A program made the position numbers and the translations under genes. This document shows positions 10,207 to 21,590 of a DNA stretch of 64,000 bases, one piece after another. Source of the DNA: Anaeramoeba flamelloides (lineage: Eukaryota; Metamonada; Anaeramoebidae); the NCBI GenBank assembly GCA_027625915.1, contig JANTQA010000057.1, positions 2,790,001 through 2,854,000 on the forward strand, written 5' to 3'. How positions within the stretch are numbered: the first letter of the stretch is position 1; each line of letters starts with the position of its first letter. The notes beneath the pieces are model-generated. The model was not told the origin of the DNA. It worked only from the letters and a program-made list of their open reading frames with translations, and did no database searches.

Positions 10207-12375
10207 ATGAGTCACTATAACTTTCGAAAGATCCGAGCTGTATTACCATCTAAGCAGTTTGTTGATAATGTGTTAAACAAGACCCAGAGAAGAACTCCAA
10301 CTGTGATCCGTCCAGGATTTAAAATTATTCGAATTCGTGATTTTTATATTAGGAAAGTCAGGACTGTTCAGTCCATGATCCATGACAAGTTTGGGCAAAT
10401 CTTGGATGACTTTCCTGATTTGAATTCGATCCATCCATTTTATTCTGATTTGTTGAACATCCTCTATGATCGGGATCATTACAAAATTGCCTTGGGATCA
10501 ATGTCCATTTCACGTAACATTGTTGACCATATTGCCAAGCATTACATTTCGCAAATCAAATACGGAGATTCTTTGTTTAGATGCAAGACCTTAAAAAGGG
10601 CAGCGTTGGGTAGGCTTTGTACTGTAATCAGGAAACAAAAGGATTCCTTGAGCTATTTGGAGCAAGTGCGCCAGCATCTTTCGAGATACCCATCGATTGA
10701 TCCCACAACAAGAACCTTGATCATTACCGGGTACCCCAATGTCGGTAAGTCAAGCTTTATGAACACCATCACAAGAGCTAATGTTGATGTGCAACCTTAC
10801 CCATTTACAACAAAGTCTTTGTTTGTTGGTCACTTTGATTATGATTTCCAAAGATGGCAATGTCTCGACACACCGGGTATCTTGGACCACCCCTTAATTA
10901 AACGTAATACAATCGAAATGCAAGCAATCACCGCATTGGCTTATATTAAGTCCACCATTTTATTTTTTATTGACATTTCAGAGACGTGTGGCTATTCCAT
11001 TCACCAGCAGGTTACCTTATTCCGTTCCATTTCAAGGCTATTTGTTGGCAAGCCAATTGTACTTGTCCTATCAAAAATTGATCTTAGGAAGCCAAACGAA
11101 CTCTCCCAGGAGGAACGAAAGATCATTGAATGTGTTTGGGATAAGGAATTGCCAAAGGAAACCTTTTCCGACGAAGAAGAAAACGAAAAAGAAAAAGAAG
11201 AATTAGATGAAGAAGACGAAGAAAAAGACTTGATAATTGGACAGGAAAACGATGAGTCTCTCGGTATGGCATTATTTAATCGGGAATTAGATTGGAACAT
11301 TGATTGGGAATTAAAAGACGGATTTTTAATGGCCAGCGACGAAAGAGTAAAACTAGTAGCCATTAGCTCCAAAGGAGAAATGGGCATCGCCAAGGTTATT
11401 GAGCAATCCTGTGATTTATTAAAATCCGAAAGAGTAGAAAAGAAGGTAAGATCAAGCGAAATGGATAAAAATTTGAATAGATTGCACGTGGCAATCCCTG
11501 AAAAGCGTGACGAATTCGAAAGGCCACCAAATATCCCCAAAAGTATCCTGGAAATGAGAGAAAAGAAAAAACAGAAGGGATATGTGAAACCAAAAAAAAC
11601 ACTTTCACGAGATCTTGAAAAGCAAAACGGGGGATATGGTAAATATGATATTGATCTCCGAAAGGAATGGATCTTAGAAAATGAAGAATGGAAGGATGAT
11701 ATCATTCCAGAAATCTGGGAAGGCAAGAATATTGCGGATTTTATCGATCCGGAGATTGAAAGGAAATTAGATGAATTGGAAAAGGAAGAAGAAGAAATAA
11801 TTAGAAAAATGGAGGAAGCAGATTCACAAGAAATGGAAGTGAATGATTTGAATCAAACACAAGAAAAAATGTTAGACAAAATTCGAGAGAAAAAAATGTT
11901 AAAAATTTTGAAAAAGAATAGAGAAAAAACTAGGGGCAGAAAATCGATTCCTACAAATAAAAATACTAAAAAAAGTATTTCCTCTCTAAAGGAACATTTA
12001 AAAGATATGGGTCTTCCAGACCTTCCTTTGAAGCAAGCTAAAAAAAGGCACCTCACAACAAAAAGAGGAAGAGAAAAACTTCGAAAGGGAATGATGAAAG
12101 AATTACAGGACACCCAAAAGGAAGTTCAGATCGGCCAAGGCGTGGTCTTAAATAAAGATCGATCCAGGGTGCGATCCAGAAGTGTTGACCCTCGCTATAA
12201 GGGTTTCAAAGATGAAACACAACTCAAATTGGCTAGAAAAATTGCAGTCAAGCAATTTGAAAAAAAAAAAAACAGATACATGCCAAAGGGTGAAGGCGAC
12301 AGATCTATCGTTACCTACAGACCAAAACATCTCTTTTCGGGGAAAAGGGGAATTGGTTCTGCAGATTGGAGATAA
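10207..12375 (+). CDS. NOG1: nucleolar GTP-binding protein 1 (NOG1 / GTPBP4)
   Basis: A 722-residue single-exon gene for the OBG/TRAFAC GTPase that acts in nucleolar and nucleoplasmic pre-60S ribosome assembly. Conserved NOG1 order: an N-terminal helical domain beginning YNFRKI with KTQRRTPTVIRPGFKI and FYIRKVRTVQ; LKRAALGRL; QVRQHLSRYPSIDP; P-loop GYPNVGKSS (residues 175-183); FTTKSL (G2); DTPG (221-224); SKID (289-292, replacing the usual NKxD); then RLHVAIP.KRDEFERPPNIP and the NOG C-terminal block EEWKDDIIPEIWEGKNIADF. An acidic, Lys/Glu-rich insertion (about 318-345) and a long basic tail make it longer than yeast and human NOG1 (about 640 residues). The start ATG fits the family N-terminus. 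Its GC content is visibly higher than its surroundings. Confidence 0.98.
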   Translation: MSHYNFRKIRAVLPSKQFVDNVLNKTQRRTPTVIRPGFKIIRIRDFYIRKVRTVQSMIHDKFGQILDDFPDLNSIHPFYSDLLNILYDRDHYKIALGSMSISRNIVDHIAKHYISQIKYGDSLFRCKTLKRAALGRLCTVIRKQKDSLSYLEQVRQHLSRYPSIDPTTRTLIITGYPNVGKSSFMNTITRANVDVQPYPFTTKSLFVGHFDYDFQRWQCLDTPGILDHPLIKRNTIEMQAITALAYIKSTILFFIDISETCGYSIHQQVTLFRSISRLFVGKPIVLVLSKIDLRKPNELSQEERKIIECVWDKELPKETFSDEEENEKEKEELDEEDEEKDLIIGQENDESLGMALFNRELDWNIDWELKDGFLMASDERVKLVAISSKGEMGIAKVIEQSCDLLKSERVEKKVRSSEMDKNLNRLHVAIPEKRDEFERPPNIPKSILEMREKKKQKGYVKPKKTLSRDLEKQNGGYGKYDIDLRKEWILENEEWKDDIIPEIWEGKNIADFIDPEIERKLDELEKEEEEIIRKMEEADSQEMEVNDLNQTQEKMLDKIREKKMLKILKKNREKTRGRKSIPTNKNTKKSISSLKEHLKDMGLPDLPLKQAKKRHLTTKRGREKLRKGMMKELQDTQKEVQIGQGVVLNKDRSRVRSRSVDPRYKGFKDETQLKLARKIAVKQFEKKKNRYMPKGEGDRSIVTYRPKHLFSGKRGIGSADWR

Positions 12376-12460
12376 TTGCTGTTTTTTATTATTTTTGTTT
12401 TTTAAATAAAAATTAATAATTAAGAATAAATTTACAATAAATTTTTATTTATTTATTAGA
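12376..12460 (+). terminator. probable NOG1 3' end / polyadenylation region
   Basis: Right after the stop, T-rich sequence is followed by AAATAAAAATTAATAA and AATAAATTTACAATAAA, poly(A)-signal-like hexamers. In DNA this AT-rich the signal is weak evidence. Confidence 0.4.
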
Positions 12461-12565
12461 TTTTGTGTTTTTTTTTTTTTCGTATTAAATCTAAAATCGA
12501 TATCAAAAATTGTCGCACATCTGAAATAATAAATTGAATATATATATATAAATATATATATATCT

Positions 12566-14056
12566 CTTAGCACCCCGGATTTGCCTAAATTTCATCAAGT
12601 TTTTTAAATTAGATTTAAAATGATATTGATCTACTAATATATTAATTTTCTTATTTGTCTTTAATCCAGATTTGAATTATAATAAAAAGTCAAAATAGTT
12701 CAAAGATAAAGCAGTTAAGTTATTGATTTTTTTTTGAAATTGAAAAAAAAATAATAATTATTCATTTTTACATTTTTTTTAAAGATTTTTATTTTTATTT
12801 TATTTTTTTAAATCAGAAATTTTATTACATTAATAGTAATTCAAAAACTCAACACATTAATTTATTAATAATAACCACCAAACAATTTTACTAATTTTAT
12901 GATATAAAAAATAAATAAATAAATAAATTACTTTGAAATTTAATTTTTTTTTTTTAGAAAAAATTTCAATAAAAATCCAATTAAGAGAAAAATGAAATTT
13001 ATTTCTTTAGGTCAAAATTAAATTTTTAATATGTTTAATTTTCTAAAACTTTTATTTAAGCAATAGATAATAATTGAAAATCAAAAAAAAAAAAAAAAAT
13101 GTAAAATAATTTCAATTTATTGAATTGGAATAAAACAAATATAAATTACTTTTTAATCGATAAAATATTTATACCTAAATTTAAAATAAAATAAAAAATA
13201 ACTCTTAAATATTATTCCAATATAATAAAATAATCTCCGAAACCAAAATTTTTTTTATTGCATTTTGTTATTGGTAAAAATTTGAATAAAAATATATTTG
13301 CGATATTTGGATTTTTCCTTAATAAATTAATCCAGATCTTGTTAAATAAGTTCTGATATATGGTCTCTAATTCAATAATATTGTTTATTTTATGTCTAGA
13401 TTTTAAAAGTCAAAAAAAAAAAAATTGAAAAAAAAAAAAAAAAAAAAACAATTATTAATCTGACTCGAACTATTGGCCAAATCATTTAAAATTGAAAAAA
13501 AATCTTGTTGAAAAAATTGTAAAATTTTGCAATGAAAATCAATTTGATTTTTTTTTCTAATTTAATTTATATTTTTTTTTATTTTTAAATTATTTAGAAT
13601 CTAATATAGATTGTGATATTGAATGGTAATCAGTAGATTAAACAAATTTTCTATGTGATGTTATAATATCTTTTATAATGAATTAATTATTTAATCAAGC
13701 ATTTTAGGCAATTTTGGGGTGTAAAGGTCCCCAAAAAAATTTCCAGTAAAGTATGATGTGTTTTAAATATTAAAACTAAGAGGTTTTTGATGTCTAGACA
13801 AACTTTTCAAAAAAAAAAAAAAAAATTATTTTGACAAAATTTAGAAAATAATAAAATCACAATAACCAAAAAAAAAATTCCCGATGTTTGAAATTTTTTT
13901 TCAAATTATTTTTTTATTGTAAGTAACAATACAATTCTTAATTATAAAATTTTCTTTCAAAGATAATTTTTTATTAATTCTATACCTTATTATCCTTTGA
14001 TAACATTTCAAATTAAAATTTTTGTTTGAAATGTTTTTAGGTTATTTGGTGTGCTA

Positions 14057-14058
<2 letters not shown>
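12566..14058 (+). mobile_element. 1493-bp non-autonomous DNA element in a (TA)n tract, copy 1
   Basis: The ends are CTTAGCACCCCGGATTTGCC and, inverted, CTTAGCACACCAAATAACC. The element is flanked by (TA)n at 12541-12563 and 14059-14088. A second copy in the opposite orientation lies at 38740-40232 and has exactly the same length by my end calls. No transposase or long ORF, many A and T runs. Best described as a large MITE; superfamily unknown. Confidence 0.75.
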
Positions 14059-14088
<30 letters not shown>

Positions 14089-14090
<2 letters not shown>

Positions 14091-17000
14091 TTCAGTATTA
14101 ATGAACAACTAATAATTAAATCTGATTAATAAATCCCTTTTAAATCATTCTTAATCTATAAAAACCTGAATATTTTAAAAATTATCAAAAATCAAACCAA
14201 AAACAAAAAAATAGTGAGTCACTATTTTTGAAAAGAGAATTACAGGATTTTTTATTACTTTAATTTCAATAAAAAAAGGGTTAACAAGAAGATTTTTTGT
14301 GAATAAACAAATTCATTTTAAAAGGAATTATATATTCTCACTTTTCTAATGGGTTATTTGGCTTTTCAAAGATCTTTTTTTTTCACATGATCTTTTGCAA
14401 AAAAGAAAAGAATAGTAAAAAAAAAAAGAAAAGGGGGGAAAAGAATAAAAATAAAAATAAATTGAAGATTCAAGATTTGATTCGAAAAAAAGAAAAAGAA
14501 AGTAAAAAAAAAATTTACAAAATTAGAAAAAATGATTCTCATCCAAAAATTTGAAAAAGAAATAAAAATTTGAAAAAGTAAAACTTAAAATTTTACAAAC
14601 TTGGAAAAAAATGATTCTGATCTAAAAATTGATTTTTTTATTATGATAAGAATTTGGAATTGACCCACCAATTGCTTCCAATTAACGTTATAAAGTGAGT
14701 TAAATTTTTGTAAAATAGCTTTGTTTTGATTTTTCCCCTTAGAATTTTTTGGTTTTTGTTTTTTTTTCTTTTTTAAACAAACATAAAAATAATGAAATAC
14801 AAAAATATTTTCTTTTTTTTTTTTTCGTTATTATCCTGGATGAATCTTCTTTATATTGAGAAGAAGGGTTAAAAATGAAAATGATCCAGTAGTTAATAGT
14901 TAATACTGGGAAAATAAAACATGAAAGTATGAGTTATTTAAAATTTCCAAGAAAAAAAACAAGTTATAAAAATTGTACATCAATTAAATTTGTATTATAC
15001 AGTTTGATTTTTTTTTAAATTTTGTAATATCATTTTTTGAATTAAAATCTTTGTTTTTAATTCTTGATTTTCTTTAAAAAAATCTGAAAATGGATCAAAC
15101 AAGAAGTAAAAAAAATCAATCATAGAAAGTTTCTAAATAAAAATTTATTTTTAAATATATTCTGGTAATATCTGGAAAAAATGCCAACAAAAACTATTTA
15201 AAATAAAAAGGTTCAGAACCTCTATTAAAGTTAAGAAATTATATGAATTATTTAAAGAAATGCTTTTATGGTATGAATCAAAATAAAAAATAATGATGTA
15301 AAATACTTTGTAAAAACAACATTTAGATTTTATTGAATATTTGGATAAAGTCTATAGAATTTATCAGCCTTGTGAAATAATCTGAAAATTTCGATTTCTG
15401 AATAAAAAAATTTTTTTTTTCCTTTATTTTCAAAAATAATAATATTAATATTATTATTAGAAAAGATATAAAGTATTTATTAGCACGAGTAAATAACATT
15501 GTTATTTTTTTTTTTTTGAAAGTAAAGCTAAAGAAAATGATAAAAAATAATCTTTTTACTAGTAGAATTCATATTGGTTATTTCCTGAAAAAAAAGATCT
15601 TTGTTAGATTATAATATACTGATTATGAGTATTATGGGTTTTTTCTCTCTGTTTTTTTTTTTTTTTTTTTTTTTTTTTCGAGAAATAAATAGTTAAGTTT
15701 TTGGTTAAAGTTCCTAAATATAAAAATTAGAAGAAATTAATTTAGAGAAGAAATGAGAATTATCTAAGGATCTTAATAATTTATTTGTTTTTTAGTAAAA
15801 AAAAAAAAATAGAACTCTAAAGACGTTTATATTGTCTAGTTTTATATATTTTGAGAATTTATGGTGTGCTAAGAAAATTTCTTTTTAAAAATATAGTAAT
15901 TTAAATAATGTTAATATTTTGGTTAAGAATAATGACTTCAAGTTTTGTTTTTAATTAAGGGTGTTTTATTTTTTCTTGGATTAAATTTATTTCAAATCGT
16001 TGTATTGGGTTATAGAATTGACACAATTTTATTTTTGAACTGTAAAAATTTTTCCAAATCACCAAAAAAATTGTGGTTTTTTTTATGAATATTTTATTCT
16101 TAATGTTCTAAATAAGTTACACTAATTGTTAATAAAGGAAAATTTATTGTAAAACTTTTAAAACTATTTGAGGAATTGTTCATTCGACTATTGGATAATA
16201 ATAAAATTTTCAAAGGTTATTAAACTCTGAAATCTAAAACTGTGGAATTGAAAAAAGAGAAATTTACTTCTCTTAAAAATAAAACCAATCAAAAATCAAT
16301 CAAAAATATAGAGAAATTATAATTTTTCTAATCAAATAAAAATAAGAGTAAAAATTTTACTATATATTCCTTTTTAACAAATAAAATTTAAAATAAGCAA
16401 GATATTATATACCATTTTAATCAAGATATTTATAAAATATACTAAATTTATCCATTTAAACACCAATTCTAAATTTCGAAACTAGGAAAAAATGTCAAAT
16501 AGTTATAATTAAACGAGCAACAGCTTGAAAATTTTTTAAATCTAAGTTATTGTAATTATCCCTGGGATAAATTTGGTATTAATTAATTACGTGTCTACTT
16601 TGTTCATTGTTTAACCTTTTAATTAATGAAATAAGATTTTAATTTACCTAAAAATTTTTCTTTAATATTTTTTAAAAAAAGTAGAAATTTAAATTGTGTA
16701 AAATAGAGAAGAAAAATCTTCTTTCATAAATATTATCCCTTAATTATTTTTAAATTCAAAATAATTAAACACCTTTCTAAAATTAAAATCTAGTTAATTA
16801 TTTTAAATTAATAAAAAAATGAGTTCCGTTTTAAAATTAAATATCAAAATTAGTTTTTTATTTACAGTAATTTTCTTAATTAATAATGAACAAATTTCTC
16901 TTTTTTTTAATTTCTTACTTTATAGGTGGTGTTAAATCTGATATATTTATAACATTTGATTTAAATCCCAATTTAGGGAGTTTACTTGGATAATTTTTAT

Positions 17001-17499
17001 TGTATTTTCCACTTTAGGTCCTAATTTTCAAGGGAATTTAATATATAATGTTTTTTTGAAAAATAAGGCACAAAAATAAAATCCAAGTAAATTAATTTGT
17101 GTAAAAAAAAAATATGTAATAATTTGAGATTTTTTTGACCTTAAATCCAGTTGAATTTTTTACTTTAAAACTTGGAACTGGCAGTATATTTATTTGTAAA
17201 AAAGGAATATATTTATGATTTGTACTATTATTAATAAATCGTCTGAAAAAAATATAATTTCCATTGTTTTTGATTGATTTGTTTTTTTGGTTTAATTTTT
17301 AATACAAGTAAACTTCCTTTTTACATTGCCCAGATTTTTAAGAAATATCAAGATTTTAGATTGAAAAGTAACTGTTTTTTTATTTTCAACAAAATATTTT
17401 TATTCTAAGAAAGAAAAGATGTTTTTAATTTTATCAAATAATGGTTATGCTGCTTTAATTCAATTTAAATTCCTTTGTTGCCATTTTATCAAATTTAAC
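14089..17499. other. long gene-free AT-rich region
   Basis: No protein-like frame seen on either strand. It holds homopolymer runs (T-run 15651-15678) and, at 15863-15872, the motif GGTGTGCTAAG, the right-end signature of the 1493-bp element. No matching left end nearby, so it is probably a solo terminus. Confidence 0.5.
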
Positions 17500-17720
17500 T
17501 CCATTTCAAAATAATTTGCCCATTAAAAATCAAATAATGAAAATAAAAATTTCGATAAATTGGAGATATCTAACATAAAAAAATAATTACTATTTTAGTA
17601 TTCAGTTATATACACTCAAAATATTTGTTTTTCTGCTAAAAAAAAAAAAAAAAAAAAAAGTAAAAAAAAAGAGAAATATAAATTGGGTAATTTATTATGA
17701 AATTTAGTTTATGATCTGAA
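17500..17720 (+). repeat. dispersed repeat shared with 33800-34330
   Basis: Both loci share CCCATTAAAAATCAAAT, a (TTA)-rich core with TATTCAG, and end with ATTTATTATGAA.TTTAGTTTA. At the other locus a Tc1-like fragment lies inside it. No ORF. Confidence 0.5.
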
Positions 17721-17873
17721 GGAAAATTTAAAAGAATTAGTACTCAATTTTTTTTCATTTTCCTCAATTTTAACCTTTTAGAGACAATTCAAAACCCCCT
17801 CGAAGAAACCCCCAAATCATAAAAAAAAACAAAATCATAGAAAAGTCGTGGTAATCGGTCAGGGTTCTTTGAA

Positions 17874-18047
17874 ATGATTTCGAAGAAAAATTTTCTCAAA
17901 AATCACTTTTTTTCCGATCCTCTTTTTCATTTTGAGATACTTGAAATTCAAACACAAAAAGAATTGCACAACACTTCTGGACTATCAAAGTACATTTCCG
18001 TAAACATTAATGATTTAGTAATTGGCAGAGAAACTTTTTTTTATTGA
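17874..18047 (+). CDS. small ORF, 57 aa, unrecognised
   Basis: ATG-initiated, reads MISKKNFLKNHFFSDPLFHF then EILEIQTQKELHNTSGLSKY and ISVNINDLVIGRETFFY before TGA. The second half has protein-like composition, and the local GC is above background (17780-18030). Could be an exon of a larger plus-strand gene or a relic. It converges with eL6. Confidence 0.3.
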   Translation: MISKKNFLKNHFFSDPLFHFEILEIQTQKELHNTSGLSKYISVNINDLVIGRETFFY

Positions 18048-18486
18048 TCAGCTAAAAGAAAGCAAGGTACCAATTAAATTTTTCTCATTCAGAAGATTGC
18101 ATAATTACATGAATTTAATACAACTTAAAAAGTGTTTTGAAAGCGGTAATACTAAAAAGATTTTTATTACGAAAATTTTTATATTAGTTAGGTTTGTTTA
18201 AATTGAAAAGAATGATCTAATTCTCCTTTCTGGATTTTTCAAGAAAAAAGAAGAAAATTATGTGTAAAAAAAAAAAAAACAATCAAGTGAATTTATTGAA
18301 CCAATGAAACGGATTCAGATCTAGTTGTTATATATTTGTATGTATTTGAATATTTAATTTTTGGTTTTATAGTCTTTTAATTTTTTTGTTTGTTTATGTT
18401 TTTTGGTGTTTTTTTGAAAACATTCATATACTTTCTCGTCTTTCGAATGGTTTTTATTAAAGATTTTTTTTTCAAACCAATTACAC

Positions 18487-19253
18487 TTAAAATTTCATTT
18501 TATGAGGCAATTGTCCTTTTTGGAGTTTGAATCTTGCAGTTAAATATTCCTTAAGATATTGAACTTTTTTAATTGCTTCGTTAACTGGTTTATCGACTTG
18601 GTTTTGGAGTTTTGTTTGTGTTTCATTAAGACCAACTTTTTTGAGTTCCTGTTTTTTTGTGAAGAATTTTTCTTCTGTCTTTTCCCAGTTATTAATTGGT
18701 TTTTTTGGTGAAAAGAATTTGTCGTTGATTTCTTCTGGGACTACAAGATCTCCAAGATCGGCATTTGTTTTTGTTGCAATCACATATTTTCTTTTAATTC
18801 TGGTTAAAGGAACACCATTTACTTGATAGGGCCCTATTTATATATATATATATAGATAATTTTTTTGTTTTTTGTTTACAGTTTTGGGTTTTTAAGTTTG
18901 TACAAAAGTTAATAAAAAATAAAAGATTTTTTCTTTTTTTTTTCTTTTTCAAGATCGTTTTCATTTTTTATTATGGAATTACCAAAAAGACTTACCTGTC
19001 ACTAAAAGTAATCCAGAAGAAAGTTGTTTTAAAAAGACAACACGTTTTCCCTTAAATTTTCCAATTAATAAAATAAGAACGGTTCCTATTAGTTGTTGGT
19101 TTGTTATTTTTGTGAAAAAAGAAATTGAAAAAAAAAAATAAAGCAAGGTAAATTTTTTTTTTTTGTTTTATTTTCTTTTTTTAGTTTTGTTTTGTTTGGA
19201 GTGAATAAGAATAAGCCAAAAACGTCCAAACCTTTTGTGATTTTTGTTGACAT
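18487..19253 (-). CDS. RPL6: 60S ribosomal protein eL6, three exons
   Basis: Exons 19253-19232, 19085-18996 and 18833-18487 join in phase (22+90+347 nt) to give 152 residues. Exon 2 encodes [20 protein letters not shown] and SSGLLLVTG; exon 3 continues [20 protein letters not shown] and finishes [18 protein letters not shown]. These match the eL6 pattern (GTVLI..G...[37 protein letters not shown]). Intron 2 (162 nt) has GTAAGT and AG. Exon 1 (MSTKITK) is inferred from phase only; its donor GTTTGG is unusual. The N-terminus is shorter than in yeast (176 aa). Structural protein of the large ribosomal subunit. Confidence 0.9.
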
Positions 19254-19293
19254 TAGAAAAGAAAAAGAATGAAGATCAAAAAGATTAAAAAAA

Positions 19294-19309
19294 TGAATCG
19301 ACCTCGATT
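19294..19309. repeat. left copy of a 16-bp inverted repeat
   Basis: TGAATCGACCTCGATT lies here between the eL6 TATA-like box and ATG. Its exact reverse complement is at 19976-19991. Each copy is itself nearly palindromic (ATCGA/TCGAT). The pair brackets the small gene at 19417-19870. Confidence 0.7.
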
Positions 19310-19354
19310 AAAAATTTCTGGTTTATTTTTCCTCTATTTCGAATTAATTTGGTA

Positions 19355-19362
19355 TATTTATA
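19355..19362 (-). promoter_or_regulatory. TATA-like box of eL6
   Basis: TATAAATA on the minus strand about 100 nt upstream of the proposed eL6 ATG. Plausible core promoter, but TATA-like words are common in this DNA. Confidence 0.35.
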
Positions 19363-19416
19363 AAGAGAAGAATGGTTATGTGAGTTTCTTCTATTTTTAG
19401 TTCTGATCATTAAAGT

Positions 19417-19870
19417 ATGGAAAGTTTTTTTTTACCTCAAAATGTTCTTCTGCAATTTTCAATTAATAGTGTTTCTTCATTAGGTAATATATCCTCTTAT
19501 CTTGGAACTATTTCAAAACTAAAGCAATATTTAAAGAGATGTGTTGTTATAGCTATTGTTGGGTGTGAGTTTTGGAGATTATTTGTATTGTCTCTCTTTG
19601 AAAATTTCGTTTCTTTGGATTTTTTTATTTGTCAAAAATTACTTTGATTTTTACAATGTTTTTAATTTGACAAATAAATTTAAAAATTGAATTTTAGAGT
19701 TAGATATAGAAAATACTCAAAATGAATTCTACCCAGATGAAATTAAATTAGTATATAAAAAAGAATTCTTTCAGAGATCTAATAATACATATTATTCAAT
19801 ATTTTTTGAGATTGTAGTATGGTATTATTTTTACAATAAAACCCCTTTATTTAATATTTTGAAGAGCTGA
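19417..19870 (+). CDS. hypothetical two-exon protein, 104 aa
   Basis: Exon 1 (19417-19564) starts at ATG: MESFFLPQNVLLQFSINSVS, then LGNISSYLGTISKLKQYLKR and CVVIAIVG. A GTGAGT donor follows. Joining to 19704 (after TTAG) keeps phase and gives YIENTQNEFYPDEIKLVYKK, then EFFQRSNNTYYSIFFEIVVW and a short tail to TGA. The intron is 139 nt. A further donor (ATG/GTATTA) near 19831 could mean the protein continues differently. Head-to-head with eL6, 164 bp apart. No family recognised; composition and splice phase argue for a real gene. Confidence 0.45.
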
Positions 19871-19975
19871 TAGATCTTGCATTTTTCTTTTTATAATTCG
19901 AGTACTATTTGGGATAACAAAATCAATTATAGAATTATATCAAAAGTGGTTTATTATTAAAGAATTGACAAAAAA

Positions 19976-19991
19976 AATCGAGGTCGATTCA
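19976..19991. repeat. right copy of the 16-bp inverted repeat
   Basis: AATCGAGGTCGATTCA, exact reverse complement of 19294-19309, about 105 bp beyond the stop of the small gene. Confidence 0.7.
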
Positions 19992-20110
19992 ATTTGTTTG
20001 AAAATTAAATCAAGATTTTTTGTTTTAGTTTTTTTTGAGGTACTGCTGAAAACTTTTTATATTGAATTGTGAATTTGAGACTTGGTCTTTCTTTGGTGAC
20101 ATAAAATTGG

Positions 20111-21590
20111 TTAAAGAACTCATAAATATAAAAAAAATAATCAAGTAAATTTAATTGAAAATTCAAAAAGATTTTACTACATCATGAAATTGAAAAATGA
20201 AGTAAAAATCTGATGACTAAAAAATCAAAATTCTGTTAAAAGATTTTATCAGAAATGAATTATAGTTTTTAAAAAGATCTGATCCTTTTATCTCATTTTT
20301 GAAAAGCTCAAAATCCTCTCGATTTCTGAACTATTTGGAAAAATTTGGATTATCTTTGCAGATCAAAGAAATCTTATTGTCTGTAAAGGAAGTGTACAGT
20401 TATACACTTGAAAAATAAAACCACCAAGTTTTAAAAATAACTTGGTCTAAAAAAACTAATTAAATTCAAAAAAAAATGAGAATAAATTTTTTAAATTTTT
20501 ATAAAATATAAATTTTTTGAATCAAATAACAGTTCAAAATCATTTTTTCTTTTTAGTCGAATAAAAAAATCAGAGAAAAACAATAAAACCCCCAAATTAA
20601 GTATTTTCCCAAAATAATTTTTTAAAAACTTGGAAAATTCAACTTATAATCTAATGAAATACTTTTTAATTTGATTATTTTCAAATCAATAATTAATAAC
20701 CCAATCTTAATTTTTTCAGTGAGTTATTAACAACCCAAAGATTAAATGTTTGAATAGACTTTTATTATTATTTTACAATTTTTTAAAAGATTGTCAAACA
20801 AATAAAATTAATTTAAATCAATTACATTAATAATATATATATATATATATAAACCAAAATTTGAAATTTTCCACACAGTTAAAAAAGTCCAAAGAATCAC
20901 AATAATATAATTTCATTCGAATTGAAAATAATTTTGATTTTTTAGAAAAATATGAAAATAATTTTTTCAGCTTTTAGTTTTTTTATTTTCATTTCATTTT
21001 TTGAATTACGTAACTTGTTTCTTTCGATCAAAATTTTTTTCAACAATTGATATTATGGCAAAGTTGAGATGTTCCAAATAGAAGAACTCAAATAAAATTA
21101 ATTTCATAAAATCTAACCATTCGATTGATCAATATTCCTAATAGAATTTAAACAAATTTACCAATCTATTGTTTTGGCTTTACTCCCTCCAAAATTTTTA
21201 ACACAATCCAGATTTATTCATATTGATAGTTATTTATTATTTGTTTTTTGAGTATTGTAATTGATAAAAAAAGTGTTTAAGTTTCAATTAGTAAATGGTT
21301 CTAATTTGGTATTTCTTCTTTAATTGATTAAATAAGGGTTTTTTTTTACACAAATAGAATTTTGGTGTGTTAAAAATTTTGAATTGGGGTTTATATATAT
21401 ATATATATATATTATCAAATAACTGGTTTTAATAAGAGCAGTTAGTTGTTGACTAAAATATTTGAAAATAAAAATTACCTAATCTTTTAAATTTTCAGAA
21501 ACTTTATAAATATTAAAATGAAATAAATAATCAATTTTTTCTGACTTTGAGGCATCAATATTTTGGTTTATTTAAAGTTATGGATTCTAT
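20111..21590 (+). mobile_element. TTAA-type element, copy B, interrupted and right-truncated
   Basis: Aligns with copies A and C from TTAAAGAACTCATAA onward, including AATTTAATTG, the AAGTGTA..TACACTT hairpin (20389-20406), and TTTTTTCAGTGAGTTATTAAC. A 540-bp MITE with TA tracts (20832-21412) interrupts it, after which homology resumes at TATTATCAAATAACTGG and fades near 21590. The right terminal repeat is missing or too decayed to see. Confidence 0.6.
20851..21392 (-). mobile_element. 540-bp MITE in a (TA)n tract, copy 1
   Basis: Ends TATATAAACCAAAATTTGAA and, inverted, TATATAAACCCCAATTCAAA, with (TA)n on both sides. Relatives in the opposite orientation at 29600-30138 and 38195-38729 share GGAGGGAGTAAAGCC-like and ACGTAATTCAA motifs. 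542 bp, no ORF. TA flanks fit a Tc1/mariner-mobilised MITE. Confidence 0.7.

Noticed and set aside
10273-12409. Several long open frames on both strands inside NOG1 (for example minus 11001-11726)
   Set aside because: Shadows of the NOG1 coding sequence; Ser/Phe-rich translations of the antisense of Lys/Glu codons.
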